NCBI GenBank assembly: GCA_023390955.1
Contig: JAEWBW010000307.1
Location: 1-12,298, forward strand
Source of the DNA: Pseudomonadota bacterium
Lineage (GTDB): Bacteria > Pseudomonadota > Alphaproteobacteria > Rhizobiales > Xanthobacteraceae
Length of the DNA stretch: 12,298 nt
Direction: 5' to 3'
Each line of letters begins with the position of its first letter. The stretch's first letter is position 1. The translations under genes were made by a program, and so were the position numbers. Below, in pieces: positions 7,601-12,298 of the stretch. The notes under the pieces are model-generated. The model was not told the origin of the DNA, searched no databases, and was given only the letters and a program-made list of their open reading frames with translations.

Positions 7601-8325
7601 AGTACGCCCGCCGCCTCGGTAAGCACACCCACCGCGAGATTCCCTTCGGCGCGCAACGCCAGAAGCACGTAGAGTGCATCGACGTCGACATCGATCGGTT
7701 TCGTAACAGCGGGTTGGCTTTGCGCCGACATCGCTTCCCCGGCGAGGACCAACTCGAAGGTGGCATCGTCCACCAGAGACTCAAGATTCTCCAGGAATTT
7801 CGCATGCGCAGCCGCAAGACCTGAGATCGCCATCTCTTTGCGTGTCTTGGCGGCTAAACGCTGTTCGACGGCCGCATCAAGCTCCCGGAGCTTCGCCGTG
7901 ATCTCCTCTTCTGTGCGGTTTAGGGCGGTGACGCTCTGATCGCTGATTCCGGCGGTCCTTAGGGCCGGCGTCAGACCGGCCAACTCTTTTGCCTTCCGGT
8001 CCAGTCCCGCCTTTTCACGCTGGCGATCCTCCTGCCGTACGCTCGCTATCAGCGCGGGTGCGGTCGCAGCGATTTCGGCTGCCCTTTCGGCCAAGCGCAG
8101 CGACGCTGCCATCCGCGGCAGACTATCAGTGACATGCTCTACCGATGCATCGATGGTGGCGAAGGCGTACCAAGCCACGCCGCTGGCGACCATGGTGAGT
8201 GTGGCCATCCCGAAGAAGGCGAAGAAGAGTTTGCCCTTGATGCCCAACACAGACTTCGTCCCGGCGCTCGCCGCGGCCTTTGTCTTCGGAGATAGCGTTT
8301 CGATGCTCATGCTGTTGTGGAACAT
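4693..8325 (-). CDS. SiaA-like membrane receptor phosphatase: TorS-like sensor, HAMP, four PAS, PP2C/SpoIIE
   Basis: This 1210-residue receptor should sense a periplasmic signal and dephosphorylate the SiaC protein. Segments in order: TM1 (about 32-58), a helical periplasmic domain of about 290 residues resembling the TorS sensor (LPRMAASLRLAERAAEIAATAPAL), TM2 (352-373), HAMP (about 374-430), PAS domains at about 437-556, 565-685, 695-815 and 823-943, and a PP2C/SpoIIE phosphatase (about 985-1207). Metal-binding aspartates are visible: D998 (VGGDFFW), D1015 (GDCTGHG), D1145 (ATDGL) and D1198/D1199 (DDVTVLGF). The start at 8325 is favoured over the open frame reaching 8832, which lies inside the binding-protein gene; GAGG lies 11 nt upstream. 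An ATG at 8310 is the alternative. Pseudomonas SiaA is about half this length and lacks PAS domains. The gene follows the binding-protein gene by 50 nt. Confidence 0.9.
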   Translation of the reverse strand: MFHNSMSIETLSPKTKAAASAGTKSVLGIKGKLFFAFFGMATLTMVASGVAWYAFATIDASVEHVTDSLPRMAASLRLAERAAEIAATAPALIASVRQEDRQREKAGLDRKAKELAGLTPALRTAGISDQSVTALNRTEEEITAKLRELDAAVEQRLAAKTRKEMAISGLAAAHAKFLENLESLVDDATFELVLAGEAMSAQSQPAVTKPIDVDVDALYVLLALRAEGNLAVGVLTEAAGVLDGSALQPLRERFIAAVGHLDRLLARLPETATSRGAGDDTEALLAFGGGERSIFDARRDELHQGTTAQQALEASGTLALRLGNEVAALVTAAQRASDAAAIRSAEAIRTGKVLLLIIAALSIIGGSVIMLQYVEPRVVRPIKSITDAMAALAAGNTTVAIPGRERRDEIGQMAEALAIFRDTAVEIDEKNLREIAAARQRLIDAIESSSEGFALFDNEDRLVLCNSHFRDLYPGLAEVIVPGVPFGTIARAAVERCVHRGPGTSAEDWLERRVAQHQSPSDPTLQRQRDGRWIQINERRTQDGGTVGVYMDVSEIKRTEQELLATQARLTYLLTASPSLICSFQVGGRNAPTFISENVRDLLGYEPSEYLAGPEFWLEHVHPDDRDRVLSEFSRLLATGRNIVEYRFRRKDGSYRWVRDEQRLVRNERGEPLEVVESWSDVTERKTAEAAVAAAQARLDHLLAHTPAVIYSLAATGNYAPTFVSANIRRLLGYEPDEFLVHSDFWRNCVHPDDLPRVAEEFPRVFQVGHHTYEYRLRRHDGTYCWMSDQLHLICDADGTPIEVIGAWSDISARKLAEEARHETEQRLVDAIESIGEGFAFYDAEDRLRLCNARYREMLHAGGKEVTVGMSFESILQQVVADGRIRDADAVGAPVWIEERLARHRNPGAPIMQRRSDGRWVQVSERRIIGGGTVAVYSDLTELKENEERAVQAHRLILESLQYASRIQSAMLPTRQTLAAATRDYFLIWEPRDIVGGDFFWFHRTSRGYYIIVGDCTGHGVPGAFMTLIACGLLDRHLHALEDPPPSLLLSTIDRDLRTMLGQDRGLKGETDDGFDAGVCFVSDAERRLVFAGAHLSLWRAHDGELDEIKGDRIGIGNRRMPEEARFRDISLDLADDEAFYLATDGLIEQIGGKRHRAFGRKRFVDVVTQCRGRSMTEQRDALRAALANHQGAERRRDDVTVLGFVALGG

Positions 8326-8375
8326 GCTTGGGTCAACCTCAGTATCATCCGCGGAGCGGAACCCTTCCTGCGGTG

Positions 8376-9557
8376 TCAGTCTCCGAGCCGGTCGACTGGT
8401 CTGATGCGTTCGTCTGCCTGAATTACGGTGAGGAAAACTTGGTTCATGCCCTGGTTGTTGTCCGGGCTGTAAGCGAACGTGATGCCGCCGAGATCGAAGG
8501 GGCCACCCTTTTTGATGGCTTCGAGCAGACCGGTTCGCGTCACAGCGCTTCCCAACCTGTTGAGAGCCTCCACGATCAGCCGGCCGACCATATAGCCTTC
8601 GAGCGAGACGAAGCCGAATTCGGCGTCCGGCTCGGCCGCTTTCAATGCCTTTTGATAGCGGGCGACCAGCGGGATATTGGCGTCCTCGGGGAACGGGACG
8701 ACCTGCGAAATCACGACTCCTTCTCCGTCCTTCCCGAGTTCCTTGGCGAGAGCGTTGCTGCCAACAAAGGAAATGTTCACGAAGACGGCGTCCAACCCAA
8801 TCCTGTGTGCCTGCCTGATGAATTCGGCGCACGCCTTGTAGGTGCCAATCATGCCGACAGCCTGCGGCTTGGCCTTGCGAATTGTGAGCAAGGCGGTCTT
8901 CACCGCGGTCGTGTTGCGCATATAGGTGCCCTCGGCGACCAATGTCATGGAGCGCCGTTCCAGAGCGGCGATAACACCGGAGCGGCCAGCGAGGCCAAAG
9001 GAGTCGTCCTGGTAGAGGAGCGCAACACGCGACACGCCGAGGTCAGTGGTGAGATGCTCGATCCACGCCTCCGTCTCCTGATCATAGGACGCTCGGACGT
9101 TGATCACGTTGTACAAAGATGGATCACGCAAAAAGCCAGCGCCGGTGAAGGGCCCAATGAATGGCACCCGTGCCTCGGTCGCAATTGGCTGGGCGGCTCT
9201 CGACGTCGGGGTTCCGACCTCGCCGACCAAGGCGAAAACCTGATCATCTATGATCAGGCGGTTGGTGTTTCCGATTGCCTTGCCTGGTTCGTAGCCATCA
9301 TCACGGGACACGAGTTCGAGCCGGCGCCCATTGACCCCGCCGGCCACATTGGTTTCGGCGAACGCCGCGAGGATGCCTTCGCGCATACCAATGCCCAAGG
9401 CGGCCGCGGGCCCATCAAAGGCCGCCGATTGGCCGAACACGATGCGATCGTCGAAGACACCCGGTTCGGCGCAAAGGGCGGAAGGCAGTACAAAATGCGC
9501 GGCTATGCCGAGCATCACCGCCGCCACACTATTGAATGTTCGAGCAACGATGGCCAT
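8376..9557 (-). CDS. Periplasmic type I substrate-binding protein (Leu/Ile/Val-binding-like), orphan sensor candidate
   Basis: This 393-residue protein has a signal peptide (1-30, hydrophobic VAAVMLGIAAHFVL, likely cleavage after ALCA) and a Peripla_BP_6-type body. Family features include IVFGQSAAFDGPAAALG near the N-terminus, VNGRRLELVSRDDGYEPGKA, FALVGEVGTPTS, and VALLYQDDSFGLAG at the second lobe. The residues before the cysteine (SAL-C) do not fit a lipobox, so it is probably soluble in the periplasm. The start at 9557 has GAGG 6 nt upstream; the longer frame to 9971 overlaps the hemerythrin gene and would bury the signal peptide. No ABC permease or ATPase genes are nearby. The next gene encodes a receptor with a TorS-like periplasmic domain, so this protein may present its ligand to the receptor, as TorT does for TorS. 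The ligand is unknown. Confidence 0.88.
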   Translation of the reverse strand: MAIVARTFNSVAAVMLGIAAHFVLPSALCAEPGVFDDRIVFGQSAAFDGPAAALGIGMREGILAAFAETNVAGGVNGRRLELVSRDDGYEPGKAIGNTNRLIIDDQVFALVGEVGTPTSRAAQPIATEARVPFIGPFTGAGFLRDPSLYNVINVRASYDQETEAWIEHLTTDLGVSRVALLYQDDSFGLAGRSGVIAALERRSMTLVAEGTYMRNTTAVKTALLTIRKAKPQAVGMIGTYKACAEFIRQAHRIGLDAVFVNISFVGSNALAKELGKDGEGVVISQVVPFPEDANIPLVARYQKALKAAEPDAEFGFVSLEGYMVGRLIVEALNRLGSAVTRTGLLEAIKKGGPFDLGGITFAYSPDNNQGMNQVFLTVIQADERIRPVDRLGD

Positions 9558-9672
9558 TACCAACCTCGCACATCTGGGATGACAATGCGATTCGGAAACC
9601 CGCACATTAGGAGTACTCACCCGCTCCGCCGCGGCCATCGTGTCAAACGCGCGCTCATCGCACCGAGGACGG
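9558..9672. other. Intergenic gap between hemerythrin and binding-protein genes
   Basis: These 115 bp separate two same-strand genes. A TTGACA hexamer is present on the minus strand (9641-9646), but no -10-like box lies at normal spacing. No strong terminator hairpin with a T-run was found. Whether hemerythrin is cotranscribed with the signalling genes cannot be decided from sequence. Confidence 0.4.
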
Positions 9673-10065
9673 TTAGCCGCGCCGCGCAAGCCAGATGTCA
9701 TAGTCCCGGTCTTCGGTCCGGGTGTGCGCCAGGAACCACCGCAGCAGGTACTTGCCGATGCCGGCTGGCAAGGCGACGCCCGGACCACTTGCGAGCATGT
9801 CCTGCAGGGTGGCCGACGCTTCCCGGTGGGCATTCGCGTGCGACAGCGTGCGCGGGTAGCCGACGCGTTCCATCTCGGCCAGCTCGTGGGCAAAGTGCCT
9901 CTCGACGGCGGCCACCGTGGCATCGACCAGCTCCGTGAGCCTGTGGTGCGGCAACCCATCCCGCTCCGCATCGATGCACAAGCCGTTCAGCGCGAGAAGT
10001 TCGACATGCTCGTGCGCCATGATGCTCGCGCCGACCGTTGCTTCGCGTGTGTCGCCGGCCTGCAT
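9673..10065 (-). CDS. Bacteriohemerythrin
   Basis: This 130-residue single-domain hemerythrin probably binds O2 (or NO) at a di-iron site in the cytoplasm. All seven family ligands can be placed: H20, H57 and E61 (HFAHE), H76 and H80 (HANAH), H114 and D119 (HTRTED). The surrounding pattern (HFxxExxEM...GYP, WFLAH) is typical, and the length is normal for bacteriohemerythrins. The start at 10065 has GAGGGGG just upstream and aligns with the usual N-terminus (TVGASIMAHEH versus SVGxxxxDxxH); the later ATG at 10020 would remove that part. The usual Asp before the first His is replaced (MAHEH). It lies 115 bp upstream of the sensor operon on the same strand, so a link to oxygen or redox state is possible but unproven. 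Confidence 0.85.
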   Translation of the reverse strand: MQAGDTREATVGASIMAHEHVELLALNGLCIDAERDGLPHHRLTELVDATVAAVERHFAHELAEMERVGYPRTLSHANAHREASATLQDMLASGPGVALPAGIGKYLLRWFLAHTRTEDRDYDIWLARRG

Positions 10066-10447
10066 TGGATGCCCCCTCGGCTCGCTGCCCGCCGGTGAAC
10101 TTGGGCAGCCTCCAAAACAACTGCGAAAATCATAGCAGTGTGACCGTGCGCCACCCCATGCCCTGGAAGTCTGTACCTCTTTCCTCCAAAACGCGGTGGA
10201 GAGAACTGGTTGCGCGGAGTCTTGGAATGATTACGGTTCTTGTCTTGAAGGGGCGAGTGCCGAATCCGAATTCGGGATCACGGCCAGGGGTGTTCGAACG
10301 CGTTGGCGGGCCCAGCGGCGCAGGCTTCCCATTGTGGCGCGAGAAGCGCCGCTGCCAGCTTCGTCGACGCCTGTTCCGGCTTCCGCTTGTTGCCGAATTC
10401 CGGCGGCCATTCCTCCAACTTGCTTTGGGGAAATCCGGTGGCGGCTG
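10066..10447. other. 382 bp without a convincing gene
   Basis: Upstream of hemerythrin on its strand there is an AT-richer patch with a TATGAT hexamer at 10129-10134 (minus), about 65 nt before the start codon. No good -35 box accompanies it, so a promoter is only suggested. Open frames across the rest lack ribosome sites or recognisable domains. Confidence 0.35.
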
Positions 10448-10807
10448 TTGAAGAAGGTGCGCGCCATTCTCGCGCTGGAGCAGCGCAGACCGCTGTCAAG
10501 GTGGATCGTTGCAGCGTTGAGCGTTGCCTTTGGGGCACCCGCATTTGCGGCGCCGGCGCAGCCGCAAATGGCGCATTCCAGCGCAACCACGGAGTGGCTT
10601 CTGGAGCGCGGCACTGAAGACGGGGTCGACTACATCGCGGTCACCGCCACCAATTCCGGAACCGACATCGCCCTGCAACGGGTCTGCACCGTCGATGCCG
10701 ACGCCATGATCACGCCGTACGACGAAGCAGGATCGGCGACGATGGTCGACGACAGGGTTGTGGTCACCACCCACGTAACCGGGCGTCCAGTTCGGAAGGA
10801 CCGGTGA
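10448..10807 (+). CDS. Possible small exported protein of unknown function
   Basis: From a TTG at 10448 (or the GTG at 10457) the frame encodes about 119 residues. A basic N-terminus and a hydrophobic stretch WIVAALSVAFGAPAFA (19-34), followed by APAQPQ, give a convincing Sec signal peptide with cleavage near residue 34. The mature part reads TEWLLERGTEDGVDYIAVTAT and then NSGTDIALQRVCTVDADA, which looks like real protein rather than a shadow. It ends abruptly in VTGRPVRKDR without a recognisable domain end, so it may be 3' truncated. No ATG or strong ribosome site supports the start. I do not recognise a family. Confidence 0.4.
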   Translation: MKKVRAILALEQRRPLSRWIVAALSVAFGAPAFAAPAQPQMAHSSATTEWLLERGTEDGVDYIAVTATNSGTDIALQRVCTVDADAMITPYDEAGSATMVDDRVVVTTHVTGRPVRKDR

Positions 10808-10968
10808 GCAGCATGGCACCGTCATGGGTGGACGACCGCTGCGGCGCAAGGGAAAAGAGATCTGGCTTGGCGAAAAGGTCGGGTGCGGTCCTGTGTCCGG
10901 CCTCGAAGGATGCGGTGCTGATGACCGCGGGCCATGATGAACTCCGCGGGATTGGGTCCCGATCAACG

Positions 10969-11007
10969 TGCCGCGCTCGAGGCGCAACTTGCCGCGCTCG
11001 AGGCGCA
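10969..11007 (+). repeat. Two-copy tandem repeat, 21-bp period
   Basis: TGCCGCGCTCGAGGCGCA occurs at 10969-10986 and again, identically, at 10990-11007. The period equals seven codons, and in one plus-strand frame it encodes AALEAQL followed by AALEAHD, a heptad pattern. The frame has no supported start, so this may be a relic of a coiled-coil gene or chance. Confidence 0.5.
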
Positions 11008-11176
11008 TGACAGTCCGTGGGTCTTCCCGATCCCCGGCTCGAACCGTTTCGCCATCACCTCTCTCGGCACCCTCACACAGCATGGTCCTGTTCTTCAGCG
11101 TTCCCAAACCGGACGGTCCAGCGACACGGTGGCTTGCATCCGATGGTGGAACAGACCGCTCGGCGGCGGGGCCTTG

Positions 11177-11223
11177 TCAAGCCCAGCGCCGCCGCAGGCG
11201 GCGGCCCGCAGGGCCAGGCTTGA
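11177..11223 (-). ncRNA. Three-stem fold downstream of the IS110 transposase (possible element RNA or end structure)
   Basis: An outer 7-bp stem (TCAAGCC at 11177-11183 with GGCTTGA at 11217-11223) encloses two hairpins. One is CGCCGCC/GGCGGCG with a GCA loop (11187-11203). The other is GGCCC/GGGCC with a GCA loop (11203-11215), sharing one base with the first. It starts 55 nt beyond the transposase stop on the minus strand. Non-coding ends of IS110/IS1111 elements can encode structured bridge RNAs, so that role is possible. A terminator-like or subterminal-repeat role is also possible. Confidence 0.35.
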
Positions 11224-11278
11224 GAAGGTTCCGCGGACGGGCGGACAATCCGCTCCGGATGCTCCTGGCGCTGACGGC

Positions 11279-12124
11279 TCAGGGAACCGCCGGAACCGGG
11301 ACAGTCTTGCGGTAGACGTCGCCGCGGCTGAGCACCGCCCAAGCGACGCGGGCCATCTTGTTGGCCAGCGCGATGCTGACCAGCCGGGGCGGTTTGCGGG
11401 CCAGCAGGCCCTTCAGCCCCTCGCCCTCGCCGGGCGCTTTGCGGCGGGCATAGCGGATCACCGTGGTGGCGCCCATGACCAGAAGACGGCGGAGCGAGCG
11501 GTCGCCGGCCTTGGTGATGCCGCCGAGCCGATGCTTGCCGCCGCTGGAATTCTGCCGCGGCCCCAGCCCCAGCCACGCGGCCAGCTGGCGGCCGTTCTTG
11601 AACGCGCTCGGATCGGTGACGGTGGCGGCGAGCACCGAGGCGGTGATCGGCCCGATGCCAGGAATGGTGGCCAGATGGCGACTGGCCTCGGTGGTGCGAT
11701 GCCACGCCAGGATGGCCTTCTCCAGGGCCGCAATCCGCTCGCGGCAGCTCGCGATCTGTTCGGCCAATTCCCCCAGCGCCAAGCGAACCAGCTCGGGGAG
11801 CGTCCGATCGTTCAGCCGATCGATCAACTCGGCCAGCTTACGAGGGCCTTGCGCCACCACGATGCCGAATTCCGCCAGATGGGCGCGCAGGGCCTTGAGC
11901 AGCATGGTGCGCTGCCGCACCAGCAGGTCACGGGAGCGATGAAGCACCAGAACGCCTTGCTGGTCCTCGCTCTTGATCGGAACGAAGGCCATGTGCGGCC
12001 GCGTCACCGCCTCGGCAATGGCCGCGGCATCGGCGGCGTCGTTCTTCTTGCCGCGCTGGACGTAGGGCTTTGTCACAGGAACCATTCCGACGCGCGGAGA
12101 TCTCGGAGTCACCGACGGGTTCAC
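11279..12124 (-). pseudogene. IS110-family transposase, N-terminally truncated
   Basis: The open frame (281 codons from a GTG) is IS110-like from about residue 21 onward. It contains YVQRGKKNDAADAAAIAEAV with the last acidic residues of the DEDD site, then FVPIKSEDQQGVLVLHRSRDLLV, then the C-terminal domain with TIPGIGPITASVLA, the serine region RQNSSGGKHRLGGITKAGDR, and a normal end. The first 80 or so residues, which should carry the GLDxxK aspartate and the MEA glutamate, are missing, so the enzyme should be inactive. Residues 1-20 come from the neighbouring IS6 remnant: homology starts near 12064, where an IS6-like terminus is seen. Confidence 0.8.
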
Positions 12125-12298
12125 GCCATAGCGGTCGCGACCTGCCAGTCGGCCCTGGCCTGCGCCCGAAAGGCGCGCAGGGTGCGGCGCGAGATCAGGT
12201 GGCGCTGAAGGTTAAAGGTGTTGTCGGTGGCGGAATGCATGGAGACGAAGCGCTGGGCGGACCCAGGTGATTTGAACCGCTGCATCTTGCGTTCGCGT
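12065..12298 (-). mobile_element. IS6-family remnant, 3' end (continues past right edge)
   Basis: The transposase C-terminus (12121-12298) is followed on the minus strand by about 55 nt ending in GTGACAAAGCCC. The reverse complement GGGCTTTGTCACAGG at 12065-12079 resembles IS6 termini. The IS110 reading frame becomes recognisable immediately beyond, consistent with insertion of this element into the IS110 transposase gene. Confidence 0.55.
12121..12298 (-). CDS. IS6-family transposase, C-terminal 58 residues (partial)
   Basis: The frame reads RERKMQRFKSPGSAQRFVS, continues through SATDNTFNLQRHLISRRTLR and ends AFRAQARADWQVATAMA. This is the highly conserved C-terminus of one IS6 subgroup (MQRFKSPGSAQRFLS...NTFNxQRHLISRRTLR). 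It differs from the C-terminus of the complete element at 1524, so the two belong to different subgroups; it may correspond to the subgroup of the degenerate N-terminal remnant at 1033. The catalytic part lies beyond the right edge. Its TGA overlaps the GTG from which the IS110 frame opens. Confidence 0.85.
   Translation of the reverse strand, partial: RERKMQRFKSPGSAQRFVSMHSATDNTFNLQRHLISRRTLRAFRAQARADWQVATAMA

Larger units (their letters stand above)
10808..11278. other. 471 bp unassigned stretch before the IS110 remnant
   Basis: No gene is supported here. The left part contains a 21-bp tandem repeat (10969-11007). The right part, just past the IS110 transposase stop on its strand, contains a compact three-stem fold (11177-11223) and is probably the non-coding end of that element. 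A long plus-strand frame from 10934 continues antisense through the transposase and is not convincing. Confidence 0.45.

Noticed and set aside
8326..8832. Upstream extension of the receptor phosphatase to 1379 residues
   Set aside because: The extra 169 codons overlap the binding-protein gene, are Arg/Gly-rich in translation and precede TM1 without function. The start at 8325 fits the ribosome site and the membrane topology.
9465..9475. Cysteine near the end of the binding-protein signal peptide as a lipoprotein site
   Set aside because: The residues before it are S-A-L, and a lipobox needs Gly, Ala or Ser directly before the Cys. Ordinary signal peptidase cleavage after ALCA fits better.
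9641..9646. Perfect TTGACA hexamer upstream of the binding-protein gene
   Set aside because: No -10-like sequence occurs at 15-19 nt spacing, so it is not enough to call a promoter.
8280..9938. 552-codon open frame on the plus strand
   Set aside because: It lies antisense across the binding-protein gene and the end of hemerythrin; the minus-strand products have clear family motifs, while this translation has none. It is an effect of high GC content.
10934..12208. 424-codon open frame on the plus strand
   Set aside because: Most of it is antisense to the IS110-family transposase, and the translation is low-complexity Ala/Arg/Gly/Gln. No start signal supports it.
1..12298. CRISPR arrays, tRNA or rRNA genes
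   Set aside because: No regularly spaced short repeats, tRNA-like cloverleaf with conserved T-arm, or rRNA segments were seen; the repeats found are IS ends and one two-copy tandem.

Overview
The window looks like accessory DNA from a high-GC alphaproteobacterium, possibly of the Azospirillum/Rhodospirillales type. This is inferred from GC-rich codon use, a small DUF1127 protein and the mix of IS families; no rRNA or core gene fixes the taxon. One coherent signalling operon lies between two blocks of broken insertion sequences.

Left block (1-2653): the 5' end of an IS6-family element leaves the window at the left edge. It is followed by about 420 bp with no recognisable gene, a DUF1127 gene (549-767, minus) with two palindromes upstream, a stop-ridden IS6-type transposase remnant (1033-1239), the first 38 codons of an IS4/Tn5-type transposase, and a complete IS6-family element (1446-2409) whose inverted repeats can be read. 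A scrap of IS21 (the istB 3' end plus its terminus, 2410-2653) comes last. That terminus runs into the 3' end of the cyclase gene.

Centre (2599-10065, all minus strand, transcribed right to left): bacteriohemerythrin, then a type I periplasmic substrate-binding protein with no permease, then a 1210-residue membrane receptor with a helical periplasmic domain, HAMP, four PAS domains and a PP2C/SpoIIE phosphatase (SiaA-like), then a SiaB-type kinase, a SiaC/DUF1987 phosphoprotein and a class III adenylate cyclase. From the binding protein onward the gaps are 50, 10, 18 and -3 nt, so these five genes look like one operon. By analogy with Pseudomonas SiaABCD, ligand sensing should set the kinase/phosphatase balance on SiaC, and SiaC should control the cyclase. 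Here the output enzyme is a class III cyclase (cAMP predicted) in place of the GGDEF protein SiaD. The input resembles the TorT/TorS arrangement.

Right block (10066-12298): a possible exported small protein (10448-10807), an unassigned stretch holding a 21-bp tandem repeat and a three-stem RNA-like fold, an IS110-family transposase that has lost its N-terminal catalytic half, and an IS6-type C-terminal fragment that truncates it and continues past the right edge.
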